From Litoditis marina (lineage: Eukaryota; Nematoda; Chromadorea; Rhabditida; Rhabditidae): a stretch of DNA of 64,000 bases. A program made the translations under genes and the position numbers. Where the stretch lies: positions 84,425 to 148,424 of the forward strand of contig CAXIWQ010000335.1 in assembly GCA_964036275.1 (NCBI GenBank), written 5' to 3'. How positions within the stretch are numbered: the first letter of the stretch is position 1; every line of letters starts with the position of its first letter. Below the pieces are notes generated by a model. It had not been told where the DNA came from. It did not search any database and worked only from the letters and a program-made list of their open reading frames with translations. Positions 19,771 through 33,429 of this stretch are shown here, in pieces.

Positions 19771-21919
19771 GAGAACAGTTCATACGGCTATCAAATATGT
19801 TGCTCCCAGCTACAAAAACCTAATACGACAATCTATTCTGTGGCGCACAGCCACAAAATACGAATTAACGCGGTTATCGACTCTTTGCCTTGCAGCTACA
19901 GAAAACAGTTCATACGGCTATCAAGTTGCTCATGGCTACAAAAACCTAATACGACTTTATATTCTGTGGCGCACAGCCACAAAAGACAAATTAACGCGGT
20001 TATTGACTCTTTGCCTTGCAGCTACAGAAAAAAATTTATACGGCTATCAAGTATGTTGCTCCCAGCTAGAAAAACCCAATACAATTATCTATTCTGTGGC
20101 ACACAGCCACAAAATACGAATTAACGCGGTTATCGACTCTTTGCCTTGCAGCTACAGAAAAAAGTTTATACGGCTATCAAGTCTGTTGCTCATGGCTACA
20201 AAAACCTAATACGACTTTATATTCTGTGGCGCACAGCCACAAAAGACAAATTAACGCGGTTATTACCTCTTTGCCTTGCAGCTACAGAAAAAAGTTTATA
20301 CGGCTATCAAGTCTGTTGCTCCCAGCTACAAAAACCTAATACGACTGTATATTCTGTGGCGCACAGCCACAAAAGACAAATTAACGCGGTTATTGACTCT
20401 TTGCCGTGCAGCTACAGGAAAAAGTTTATACGGCTATCAAGTATGTTGCTCCCAGCTACAAAAACCTAATACGACTATCTATTCTGTGGCGCACAGCCAC
20501 AAAATACGAGTTAACGCGGTTATCGACTGTTTGCTTCGCAGCTACAGAAAAAAGTTAATACGGCTATCAAATATGTTGCTCCCAGCTACAAAAACCTAAT
20601 ACGACAATCTATTCTGTGGCGCACAGCCACAAAATACGAATTAACGCGGTTATCGACTCTTTGCCTTGCAGCTACAGAAAACAGTTCATACGGCTATCAA
20701 GTTGCTCATGGCTACAAAAACCTAATACGACTTTATATTCTGTGGCGCACAGCCCCAAAAGACAAATTAACGCGGTTATTGACTCTTTGCCTTGCAGCTA
20801 CAGAAAAAAGTTTATACGGCTATCAAGTATGTTGCTCCCAGCTAGAAAAACCCAATACAACTATCTATTCTGTGGCACACAGCCACAAAATACGAATTAA
20901 CGCGGTTATCGACTCGTTGGCTTGCAGCTACAGAGAACAGTTCATACGGCTATCAAATCTGTTGCTCCCAGCTACAAAAACCTAATACGACTTTTTATTC
21001 TGTGGCGCACAGCCACAAAATACGAATTAACGCGGTTATTGACTCTATGCCTTGCAGCTACAGAAAAAAATCATACGGCTATCAAATCCGTTGCTCCCAG
21101 CTACAAAAACATAATACGACAATCAATTCTGTGGCGCACTGCCACGAAATACGAATTAACGCGGTTATCGACTTTTTGCCTTGTAGCTACAGAGAACAGT
21201 TCATATGGCTATCAAATCTGTTGCTCCCAGCTACAAAAACCTAATACGACAATCTGTTCTGTGGCGCACAGCCACAAAATACGAATTAACGCGGTTATCG
21301 ACTCGTTGGCTTGCAGCTACAGAGAACAGTTCACACGGCTATCAAATCTGTTTCTTCCAGCTACAAAAACCTAATACGACAATCAATTCTGTGGCGCACT
21401 GCCACGAAATACGAATTAACGCGGTTATCGACTCTTTGCCTTGTAGCTACAGAGAACAGTTCATATGGCTATCAAATCTGTTGCTCCCAGCTACAAAAAC
21501 CTAATACGACTTTATATTCTGTGGCGCACAGCCACAAAAGACAAATTAACGCGGTTATTACCTCTTTGCCTTGCAGCTACAGAAAAAAGTTTATACGGCT
21601 ATCAAGTCTGTTGCTCCCAGCTACAAAAACCTAATACGACTTTATATTCTGTGGCGCACAGCCACAAAAGACAAATTAACGCGGTTATTGACTCTTTGCC
21701 GTGCAGCTACAGGAAAAAGTTCATACGGCTATCAAGTATGTTGCTCACAGCTACAAAAACCTAATACGACTATCTATTCTGTGGCGCACAGCCACAAAAT
21801 ACGAGTTAACGCGGTTATCGACTGTTTGCTTTGCAGCTACAGAAAAAAGTTAATACGGCTATCAAGTCTGTTGTTTCCAGCTACAAAAACCTGATACGAC
21901 AATCTATTCTGTGGCGCAC

Positions 21920-22725
21920 AGCCACAAAATACGAATTAACGCGGTTATCGACTCTTTGCCTTGCAGCTACAGAGAACAGTTCATACGGCTATCAAATATG
22001 TTGCTCCCAGCTACAAAAACCTAATACGACAATCTATTCTGTGGCGCACAGCCACAAAATACGAATTAACGCGGTTATCGACTCTTTGCCTTGCAGCTAC
22101 AGAAAACAGTTCATACGGCTAACAAGTTGCTCATGGCTACAAAAACCTAATACGACTTTATATTCTGTGGCGCAAAGCCCCAAAAGACAAATTAACGCGG
22201 TTATTGACTCTTTGCCTTGCAGCTACAGAAAAAAGTTTATACGGCTATCAAGTATGTTGCTCCCAGCTAGAAAAACCCAATACAACTATCTATTCTGTGG
22301 CACACAGCCACAAAATACGAATTAACGCGGTTATCGACTCTTTGCCTTGCAGCTACAGAGAACAGTTCATACGGCTATCAAATATGTTGCTCCCAGCTAC
22401 AAAAACCTAATACGACAATCTATTCTGTGGCGCACAGCCACAAAATACGAATTAACGCGGTTATCGACTCTTTGCCTTGCAGCTACAGAAAACAGTTCAT
22501 ACGGCTAACAAGTTGCTCATGGCTACAAAAACCTAATACGACTTTATATTCTGTGGCGCAAAGCCCCAAAAGACAAATTAACGCGGTTATTGACTCTTTG
22601 CCTTGCAGCTACAGAAAAAAGTTTATACGGCTATCAAGTATGTTGCTCCCAGCTAGAAAAACCCAATACAACTATCTATTCTGTGGCACACAGCCACAAA
22701 ATACGAATTAACGCGGTTATCGACT
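21920..22725 (+). repeat. 386-bp tandem duplication (3 monomers minus 4 bp)
   Basis: Copies lie at about 21920-22305 and 22306-22691, with similarity continuing to about 22725. Both carry the same odd features: ACGGCTAACAAGTTGC (a 4-bp shortening and a T to A change) near 22114 and 22500, and a damaged hairpin GCGCAAAGCCCCAAAAG near 22170 and 22556. Sharing such rare changes shows a very recent duplication. Confidence 0.83.
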
Positions 22726-23025
22726 CGTTGGCTTGCAGCTGCAGAGAACAGTTCATACGGCTATCAAATCTGTTGCTCCCAGCTACAAAAACCTAATACG
22801 ACAATCTATTCTGTGGCGAACAGCCACAAAAGACGAATTAACGCGGTTATTGACTCTTTGCCTTGCAGCTACAGAAAAAAGTTCATACGGCTATCAAGTC
22901 TGTTGCTCCCAGATACAAAAACCTGAGACGACTTTATATTCTGTGACGCACAGCCACAGTTCATACGGCTATCAAATCTGTTTCTTCCAGCTACAAAAAC
23001 CTAATACGACTATCTATTCTTGGCG

Positions 23026-26000
23026 CACAGCCACAAAATACGAATTAACGCGGTTATTGACTCTATGCCTTGCAGCTACAGAAAAAAAAACCATACGGCT
23101 ATCAAATCCGTTGCTCCCAGCTACAAAAACCTAATACGACTTCATATTATGTGGCGCACAGCCACAAAAGACAAATTAACGCGGTTATTGACTCTTTGCC
23201 TTGCAGCTACAGAAAAAAGTTTATACGGCTATCAAGTATGTTGCTCCCAGCTAGAAAAACCCAATACAATTATCTATTCTGTGGCACACAGCCACAAAAT
23301 ACGAATTAACGCGGTTATCGACTCTTTGCCTTGCAGCTACAGAAAAAAGTTTATACGGCTATCAAGTCTGTTGCTCATGGCTACAAAAACCTAATACGAC
23401 TTTATATTCTGTGGCGCACAGCCACAAAAGACAAATTAACGCGGTTATTACCTCTTTGCCTTGCAGCTACAGAAAAAAGTTTATACGGCTATCAAGTCTG
23501 TTGCTCCCAGCTACAAAAACCTAATACGACAATCAATTCTGTGGCGCACTGCCACGAAATACGAATTAACGCGGTTATCGACTCTTTGCCTTGTAGCTAC
23601 AGAGAACAGTTCATATGGCTATCAAATCTGTTGCTCCCAGCTACAAAAACCTAATACGACAATCTATTCTGTGGCGAACAGCCACAAAAGACGAATTAAC
23701 GCGGTTATTGACTCTTTGCCTTGCAGCTACAGAAAGAAGTTCATACGGCTATCAAGTCTGTTGCTCCCAGATACAAAAACCTGAGACGACTTTATATTCT
23801 GTGGCGCACAGCCACAGTTCATACGGCTATCAAATCTGTTTTTTCCAGCTACAAAAACCTAATACGACTATCTATTCTGTGGCGCACAGCCACAAAATAC
23901 GAATTAACGCGGTTATTGACTCTTTGCCTTGCAGCTACAGAAAAAAAGTTCATACGGCTATCAAGTCTGTTGCTCCCAGATACAAAAACCTGAGACGACT
24001 TTATATTCTGTGGCGCACAGCCACAGTTCATACGGCTATCAAATCTGTTTCTTCCAGCTACAAAAACCTAATACGACTATCTATTCTGTGGCGCACAGCC
24101 ACAAAATACGAATTAACGCGGTTATCGACTCTTTGCCTTGCAGCTACAGAAAAAAGTTTATACGGCTATCAAGTCTGTTGCTCCCAGCTACAAAAACCTA
24201 ATACGATTATCTATTCTGTGGCGCACAGCCACGAAATACGAATTAACGCGGTTATCGACTCTTCGGCTTGCAGTTACAGAAAAAAAAAAAATAATACGGC
24301 TATCAAGTCTGTTGCTCCCAACTACAAAAACCTAATACGACTTTATGTTTTGTGGCGCACAGCCACAAAAGACAGATTAACGCGGTTATTGACTCTTTGT
24401 TTTGCAGCTACAGAAAAAAGTTTATACGGCTATCAAGTATGTTGCTCCCAGCTAGAAAAACCCCATACAACTATCTATTCTGTGGCACACAGCCACAAAA
24501 TACGAATAAACGCGGTTATCGACTCTTTGCCTTGCAGCTACAGAAAAAAAAGTTTATACGGCTATCAAGTCTGTTGCTCCTGGCTACAAAAACCTAATAC
24601 GACTTTATATTCTGTGGTGCACAGCCACAAAAGACAAATTAACGCGGTTATTACCTCTTTGCCTTGCAGCTACGGAAAAAAGTTTATACGGCTATCAAGT
24701 CTGTTGCTCCCAGCTACAAAAACGTAATACGACTTCATATTCTGTGGCGCACAGCCACAAAAGACAAATTAACGCGGTTATTGACTCTTTGCCGTGCAGC
24801 TACAGAAAAAAGTTTATACGGCTATCAAGTATGTTGCTCCCAGCTACAAAAACCTAATACGACTATCTATTCTGTGGCGCACAGCCACAAAAGACAAATT
24901 AACGCGGTTATTGACTCTTTGCCGTGCAGCTACAGAAAAAAGTTTATACGGCTATCAAGTATGTTGCTCCCAGCTACAAAAACCTAATACGACTATCTAT
25001 TCTGTGGCGCACAGCCACAAAATACGAATTAACGCGGTTATTGACTCTATGCCTTGCAGCTACAGAAAAAAAAAAACCATACGGCTATCAAATCCGTTGC
25101 TCCCAGCTACAAAAACCTAATACGACTTCATATTATGTGGCGCACAGCCACAAAAGACAAATTAACGCGGTTATTGACTCTTTGCCTTGCAGCTACAGAA
25201 AAAAGTTTATACGGCTATCAAGTATGTTGCTCCCAGCTAGAAAAACCCAATACAATTATCTATTCTGTGGCACACAGCCACAAAATACGAATTAACGCGG
25301 TTATCGACTCTTTGCCTTGCAGCTACAGAAAAAAGTTTATACGGCTATCAAGTCTGTTGCTCATGGCTACAAAAACCTAATACGACTTTATATTCTGTGG
25401 CGCACAGCCACAAAAGACAAATTAACGCGGTTATTACCTCTTTGCCTTGCAGCTACAGAAAAAAGTTTATACGGCTATCAAGTCTGTTGCTCCCAGCTAC
25501 AAAAACCTAATACGACAATCAATTCTGTGGCGCACTGCCACGAAATACGAATTAACGCGGTTATCGACTCTTTGCCTTGTAGCTACAGAGAACAGTTCAT
25601 ATGGCTATCAAATCTGTTGCTCCCAGCTACAAAAACCTAATACGACAATCTATTCTGTGGCGAACAGCCACAAAAGACGAATTAACGCGGTTATTGACTC
25701 TTTGCCTTGCAGCTACAGAAAGAAGTTCATACGGCTATCAAGTCTGTTGCTCCCAGATACAAAAACCTGAGACGACTTTATATTCTGTGGCGCACAGCCA
25801 CAGTTCATACGGCTATCAAATCTGTTTTTTCCAGCTACAAAAACCTAATACGACTATCTATTCTGTGGCGCACAGCCACAAAATACGAATTAACGCGGTT
25901 ATTGACTCTTTGCCTTGCAGCTACAGAAAAAAAGTTCATACGGCTATCAAGTCTGTTGCTCCCAGATACAAAAACCTGAGACGACTTTATATTCTGTGGC

Positions 26001-26993
26001 GCACAGCCACAGTTCATACGGCTATCAAATCTGTTTCTTCCAGCTACAAAAACCTAATACGACTATCTATTCTGTGGCGCACAGCCACAAAATACGAATT
26101 AACGCGGTTATCGACTCTTTGCCTTGCAGCTACAGAAAAAAGTTTATACGGCTATCAAGTCTGTTGCTCCCAGCTACAAAAACCTAATACGATTATCTAT
26201 TCTGTGGCGCACAGCCACGAAATACGAATTAACGCGGTTATCGACTCTTCGGCTTGCAGTTACAGAAAAAAAAAAAATACGGCTATCAAGTCTGTTGCTC
26301 CCAACTACAAAAACCTAATACGACTTTATGTTTTGTGGCGCACAGCCACAAAAGACAGATTAACGCGGTTATTGACTCTTTGTTTTGCAGCTACAGAAAA
26401 AAGTTTATACGGCTATCAAGTATGTTGCTCCCAGCTAGAAAAACCCCATACAACTATCTATTCTGTGGCACACAGCCACAAAATACGAATAAACGCGGTT
26501 ATCGACTCTTTGCCTTGCAGCTACAGAAAAAAAAGTTTATACGGCTATCAAGTCTGTTGCTCCTGGCTACAAAAACCTAATACGACTTTATATTCTGTGG
26601 TGCACAGCCACAAAAGACAAATTAACGCGGTTATTACCTCTTTGCCTTGCAGCTACGGAAAAAAGTTTATACGGCTATCAAGTCTGTTGCTCCCAGCTAC
26701 AAAAACGTAATACGACTTCATATTCTGTGGCGCACAGCCACAAAAGACAAATTAACGCGGTTATTGACTCTTTGCCGTGCAGCTACAGAAAAAAGTTTAT
26801 ACGGCTATCAAGTATGTTGCTCCCAGCTACAAAAACCTAATACGACTATCTATTCTGTGGCGCACAGCCACAAAAGACAAATTAACGCGGTTATTGACTC
26901 TTTGCCGTGCAGCTACAGAAAAAAGTTTATACGGCTATCAAGTATGTTGCTCCCAGCTACAAAAACCTAATACGACTATCTATTCTGTGGCGC
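23026..26993 (+). repeat. 1986-bp higher-order repeat, two copies
   Basis: Copy 1 is about 23026-25010 and copy 2 about 25011-26993. The period is 1986 bp over most of the block and drops to 1983 where an A-run is shorter in copy 2. Each copy holds two C-A fused units (23809 and 24018; 25795 and 26004), two 78-bp short monomers that make the period a non-multiple of 130. Confidence 0.82.
23809..23845 (+). repeat. C-A fused sub-repeat (short 78-bp monomer), family of eleven
   Basis: CAGCCACA, the start of C, runs straight into GTTCATACGGCTATCAAATCTG, the middle of A. This gives a 37-bp hybrid where C plus A would take 89 bp, so the monomer is 78 bp. The hybrid starts at 22951, 23809, 24018, 25795, 26004, 27384, 29548, 33279, 37008, 37606 and 50605. 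In every case the preceding B is the rare form CAGATACAAAAACCTGAGACG, so the event happened once and spread with the larger blocks. The copy at 22951 also has a damaged hairpin (TGTGACGCAC). Confidence 0.85.
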
Positions 26994-29900
26994 ACAGCCA
27001 CAAAAGACAAATTAACGCGGTTATTGACTCTTTGCCGTGCAGCTACAGAAAAAAATCATACGGCTATCAAATCTGTTTCTTCCAGCTACAAAAACCTAAT
27101 ACGACAATCAATTCTGTGGCGCACTGCCACGAAATACGAATTAACGCGGTTATCGACTCTTTGCCTTGTAGCTACAGAGAACAGTTCATATGGCTATCAA
27201 ATCTGTTGCTCCCAGCTACAAAAACCTAATACGACAATCTATTCTGTGGCGAACAGCCACAAAAGACGAATTAACGCGGTTATTGACTCTTTGCCTTGCA
27301 GCTACAGAAAAAAGTTCATACGGCTATCAAGTATGTTGCTCCCAGATACAAAAACCTGAGACGACTTTATATTCTGTGGCGCACAGCCACAGTTCATACG
27401 GCTATCAAATCTGTTTTTTCCAGCTACAAAAACCTAATACGACTATCTATTCTGTGGCGCACAGCCACAAAATACGAATTAACGCGGTTATCGACTCTTT
27501 GCCTTGCAGCTACAGAAAAAAGTTTATACGGCTATCAAGTCTGTTGCTCCCAACTACAAAAACCTAATACGACTTTATGTTTCGTGGCGCACAGCCACAA
27601 AAGACAGATTAACGCGGTTATTGACTCTTTGTTTTGCAGCTACAGAAAAAAGTTTATACGGCTATCAAGTATGTTGCTCCCAGCTAGAAAAACCCCATAC
27701 AACTATCTATTCTGTGGCACACAGCCACAAAATACGAATAAACGCGGTTATCGACTCTTTGCCTTGCAGCTACAGAAAAAAAAAGTTTATACGGCTATCA
27801 ACTCTGTTGCTCCTGGCTACAAAAACCTAATACGACTTTATATTCTGTGGTGCACAGCCACAAAAGACAAATTAACGCGGTTATTACCTCTTTGCCTTGC
27901 AGCTACGGAAAAAAGTTTATACGGCTATCAAGTCTGTTGCTCCCAGCTACAAAAACGTAATACGACTTCATATTCTGTGGCGCACAGCCACAAAAGACAA
28001 ATTAACGCGGTTATTGACTCTTTGCCGTGCAGCTACAGAAAAAAGTTTATACGGCTATCAAGTATGTTGCTCCCAGCTACAAAAACCTAATACGACTATC
28101 TATTCTGTGGCGCACAGCCACAAAATACAAATCAACGCGGTTATCGACTGTTTGCTTTGCAGCTACAGAAAAAAGTTCATACGGCTATCAAGTCTGTTGC
28201 TCCCAGCTACAAAAACCTGATGCGACAATCTATTTTGTGGCGTACAGCCACAAAATACGAATTAACGCGGTTATCGACTCTTTGCCTTGCAGCTACAGAG
28301 AACAGTTCATACGGTTATCTAATCTGTTGCTCCCAGCTACAAAAACCTAATATGACAATCTATTCTGTGGCGCACAGCCACAAGATACGAATACACGCGG
28401 TAATCGACTCGTTGGCTTGCAGTTACAGAGAAAAGTTCATACGGCTATCAAGTCTGTTGCTCCCAGCTACAAAAACCTAATACGACTATCTATTCTGTGG
28501 CGCACAGCCACAAAATACGAATTAACGCGGTTATCGACTCTTTGCCTTGCAGCTACAGAAAAAAGTTTATACGGCTATCAAGTCTGTTGCTCCCAGCTAC
28601 AAAAACCTAATACGATTATCTATTCTGTGGCGCACAGCCACGAAATACGAATTAACGCGGTTATCGACTCTTCGGCTTGCAGTTACAGAAAAAAAAAAGT
28701 TTATACGGCTATCAACTCTGTTGCTCCTGGCTACAAAAACCTAATACGACTTTATATTCTGTGGTGCACAGCCACAAAAGACAAATTAACGCGGTTATTA
28801 CCTCTTTGCCTTGCAGCTACGGAAAAAAGTTTATACGGCTATCAAGTCTGTTGCTCCCAGCTACAAAAACGTAATACGACTTCATATTCTGTGGCGCACA
28901 GCCACAAAAGACAAATTAACGCGGTTATTGACTCTTTGCTTTGCAGCTACAGAAAAAAGTTCCTACGGCTATCAAGTCTGTTTCTTCCAGCTACAAAAAC
29001 CTAATACGACAATCTATTCTGTGGCGCACAGCCACAAAATACGAATTAACGCGGTTATCGACTCTTTGCCTTGCAGCTACAGAAAAAAGTTTATACGGCT
29101 ATCAAGTCTGTTGCTCCCAGCTACAAAAACCTAATACGACTATCTATTCTGTGGCGCACAGCCACAAAAGACAAATTAACGCGGTTATTGACTCTTTGCC
29201 GTGCAGCTACAGAAAAAAATCATACGGCTATCAAATCTGTTTCTTCCAGCTACAAAAACCTAATACGACAATCAATTCTGTGGCGCACTGCCACGAAATA
29301 CGAATTAACGCGGTTATCGACTCTTTGCCTTGTAGCTACAGAGAACAGTTCATATGGCTATCAAATCTGTTGCTCCCAGCTACAAAAACCTAATACGACA
29401 ATCTATTCTGTGGCGAACAGCCACAAAAGACGAATTAACGCGGTTATTGACTCTTTGCCTTGCAGCTACAGAAAAAAGTTCATACGGCTATCAAGTATGT
29501 TGCTCCCAGATACAAAAACCTGAGACGACTTTATATTCTGTGGCGCACAGCCACAGTTCATACGGCTATCAAATCTGTTTTTTCCAGCTACAAAAACCTA
29601 ATACGACTATCTATTCTGTGGCGCACAGCCACAAAATACGAATTAACGCGGTTATCGACTCTTTGCCTTGCAGCTACAGAAAAAAGTTTATACGGCTATC
29701 AAGTCTGTTGCTCCCAACTACAAAAACCTAATACGACTTTATGTTTCGTGGCGCACAGCCACAAAAGACAGATTAACGCGGTTATTGACTCTTTGTTTTG
29801 CAGCTACAGAAAAAAGTTTATACGGCTATCAAGTATGTTGCTCCCAGCTAGAAAAACCCCATACAACTATCTATTCTGTGGCACACAGCCACAAAATACG

Positions 29901-31140
29901 AATAAACGCGGTTATCGACTCTTTGCCTTGCAGCTACAGAAAAAAAAAGTTTATACGGCTATCAACTCTGTTGCTCCTGGCTACAAAAACCTAATACGAC
30001 TTTATATTCTGTGGTGCACAGCCACAAAAGACAAATTAACGCGGTTATTACCTCTTTGCCTTGCAGCTACGGAAAAAAGTTTATACGGCTATCAAGTCTG
30101 TTGCTCCCAGCTACAAAAACGTAATACGACTTCATATTCTGTGGCGCACAGCCACAAAAGACAAATTAACGCGGTTATTGACTCTTTGCCGTGCAGCTAC
30201 AGAAAAAAGTTTATACGGCTATCAAGTATGTTGCTCCCAGCTACAAAAACCTAATACGACTATCTATTCTGTGGCGCACAGCCACAAAATACAAATCAAC
30301 GCGGTTATCGACTGTTTGCTTTGCAGCTACAGAAAAAAGTTCATACGGCTATCAAGTCTGTTGCTCCCAGCTACAAAAACCTGATGCGACAATCTATTTT
30401 GTGGCGTACAGCCACAAAATACGAATTAACGCGGTTATCGACTCTTTGCCTTGCAGCTACAGAGAACAGTTCATACGGTTATCTAATCTGTTGCTCCCAG
30501 CTACAAAAACCTAATATGACAATCTATTCTGTGGCGCACAGCCACAAGATACGAATACACGCGGTAATCGACTCGTTGGCTTGCAGTTACAGAGAAAAGT
30601 TCATACGGCTATCAAGTCTGTTGCTCCCAGCTACAAAAACCTAATACGACTATCTATTCTGTGGCGCACAGCCACAAAATACGAATTAACGCGGTTATCG
30701 ACTCTTTGCCTTGCAGCTACAGAAAAAAGTTTATACGGCTATCAAGTCTGTTGCTCCCAGCTACAAAAACCTAATACGATTATCTATTCTGTGGCGCACA
30801 GCCACGAAATACGAATTAACGCGGTTATCGACTCTTCGGCTTGCAGTTACAGAAAAAAAAAGTTTATACGGCTATCAACTCTGTTGCTCCTGGCTACAAA
30901 AACCTAATACGACTTTATATTCTGTGGTGCACAGCCACAAAAGACAAATTAACGCGGTTATTACCTCTTTGCCTTGCAGCTACGGAAAAAAGTTTATACG
31001 GCTATCAAGTCTGTTGCTCCCAGCTACAAAAACGTAATACGACTTCATATTCTGTGGCGCACAGCCACAAAAGACAAATTAACGCGGTTATTGACTCTTT
31101 GCTTTGCAGCTACAGAAAAAAGTTCCTACGGCTATCAAGT
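26970..31140 (+). repeat. 2164-bp higher-order repeat, about two copies
   Basis: Sequence from about 26970 to 28977 recurs 2164 bp later, at about 29134-31140. The offset becomes 2163 after an A-run near 28690 and 30853. The copies separate where 28980 reads GTTTCTTCCAG and 31143 reads GTTGCTCCCAG. One C-A fused monomer per copy (27384, 29548) contributes the odd length. Confidence 0.8.
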
Positions 31141-32660
31141 CTGTTGCTCCCAGCTACAAAAACCTGATACGACAATCTATTTTGTGGCGTACAGCCACAA
31201 AATACGAATTAACGCGGTTATCGACTCTTTGCCTTGCAGCTACAGAGAACAGTTCATACGGTTATCTAATCTGTTGCTCCCAGCTACAAAAACCTAATAT
31301 GACAATCTATTCTGTGGCGCACAGCCACAAGATACGAATACACGCGGTAATCGACTCGTTGGCTTGCAGTTACAGAGAAAAGTTCATACGGCTATCAAGT
31401 CTGTTGCTCCCAGCTACAAAAACCTAATACGACTATCTATTCTGTGGCGCACAGCCACAAAATACGAATTAACGCGGTTATCGACTCTTTGCCTTGCAGC
31501 TACAGAAAAAAGTTTATACGGCTATCAAGTCTGTTGCTCCCAGCTACAAAAACCTAATACGATTATCTATTCTGTGGCGCACAGCCACGAAATACGAATT
31601 AACGCGGTTATTGACTCTTCGGCTTGCAGTTACAGAAAAAAAAAAGTTTATACGGCTATCAACTCTGTTGCTCCTGGCTACAAAAACCTAATACGACTTT
31701 ATATTCTGTGGTGCACAGCCACAAAAGACAAATTAACGCGGTTATTACCTCTTTGCCTTGCAGCTACGGAAAAAAGTTTATACGGCTATCAAGTCTGTTG
31801 CTCCCAGCTACAAAAACGTAATACGACTTCATATTCTGTGGCGCACAGCCACAAAAGACAAATTAACGCGGTTATTGACTCTTTGCTTTGCAGCTACAGA
31901 AAAAAGTTCCTACGGCTATCAAGTCTGTTGCTCCCAGCTACAAAAACCTGATACGACAATCTATTTTGTGGCGTACAGCCACAAAATACGAATTAACGCG
32001 GTTATCGACTCTTTGCCTTGCAGCTACAGAGAACAGTTCATACGGTTATCTAATCTGTTGCTCCCAGCTACAAAAACCTAATATGACAATCTATTCTGTG
32101 GCGCACAGCCACAAGATACGAATACACGCGGTAATCGACTCGTTGGCTTGCAGTTACAGAGAAAAGTTCATACGGCTATCAAGTCTGTTGCTCCCAGCTA
32201 CAAAAACCTAATACGACTATCTATTCTGTGGCGCACAGCCACAAAATACGAATTAACGCGGTCATCGACTCTTTGCCTTGCAGCTACAGAAAAAAGTTTA
32301 TACGGCTATCAAGTCTGTTGCTCCCAGCTACAAAAACCTAATACGATTATCTATTCTGTGGCGCACAGCCACGAAATACGAATTAACGCGGTTATCGACT
32401 CTTCGGCTTGCAGTTACAGAAAAAAAAAAGTTTATACGGCTATCAACTCTGTTGCTCCTGGCTACAAAAACCTAATACGACTTTATATTCTGTGGTGCAC
32501 AGCCACAAAAGACAAATTAACGCGGTTATTACCTCTTTGCCTTGCAGCTACGGAAAAAAGTTTATACGGCTATCAAGTCTGTTGCTCCCAGCTACAAAAA
32601 CGTAATACGACTTCATATTCTGTGGCGCACAGCCACAAAAGACAAATTAACGCGGTTATT
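30370..32660 (+). repeat. 784-bp higher-order repeat, three copies
   Basis: Equivalent positions fall at 30581, 31364 and 32148 (spacing 783 and 784). The unit is six monomers plus four bases, the excess lying in one monomer with an expanded A-run (CAGTTACAG followed by 9 or 10 A). A variant A sub-repeat with TTCCTACGGC marks the second and third copies. This is the simplest form of the unit that dominates 38.6-49.5 kb. Confidence 0.82.
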
Positions 32661-33429
32661 GACTCTTTGCCGTGCAGCTACAGAAAAAAGTTTATACGGC
32701 TATCAAGTATGTTGCTCCCAGCTACAAAAACCTAATACGACTATCTATTCTGTGGCGCACAGCCACAAAAGACAAATTAACGCGGTTATTGACTCTTTGC
32801 CGTGCAGCTACAGAAAAAAGTTTATACGGCTATCAAGTATGTTGCTCCCAGCTACAAAAACCTAATACGACTATCTATTCTGTGGCGCACAGCCACAAAA
32901 GACAAATTAACGCGGTTATTGACTCTTTGCCGTGCAGCTACAGAAAAAAATCATACGGCTATCAAATCTGTTTCTTCCAGCTACAAAAACCTAATACGAC
33001 AATCAATTCTGTGGCGCACTGCCACGAAATACGAATTAACGCGGTTATCGAATCTTTGCCTTGTAGCTACAGAGAACAGTTCATATGGCTATCAAATCTG
33101 TTGCTCCCAGCTACAAAAACCTAATACGACAATCTATTCTGTGGCGAACAGCCACAAAAGACGAATTAACGCGGTTATTGACTCTTTGCCTTGCAGCTAC
33201 AGAAAAAAGTTCATACGGCTATCAAGTATGTTGCTCCCAGATACAAAAACCTGAGACGACTTTATATTCTGTGGCGCACAGCCACAGTTCATACGGCTAT
33301 CAAATCTGTTTTTTCCAGCTACAAAAACCTAATACGACTATCTATTCTGTGGCGCACAGCCACAAAATACGAATTAACGCGGTTATCGACTCTTTGCCTT
33401 GCAGCTACAGAAAAAAAGTTTATACGGCT

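Noticed and set aside
19385..20209. Gly/Arg/Thr-rich open frames across the 65-bp repeats as a repeat protein
   Set aside because: The frame crosses the N gap and continues into the satellite. The 65-bp unit lacks + stops in every frame, so openness says nothing about coding.
23849..24031. Minus-strand open frames here, at 25835-26017 and at 19286-19483
   Set aside because: They are short, arise only where the C-A fusion or the insertion removes the usual minus-strand stops, and repeat with the block. No family is recognisable.
24280..24291. Poly-A tail of a retroposed element
   Set aside because: The 12-A run is the ordinary A-run of sub-repeat A expanded by slippage. The sequence on both sides is normal satellite and no target duplication is present.
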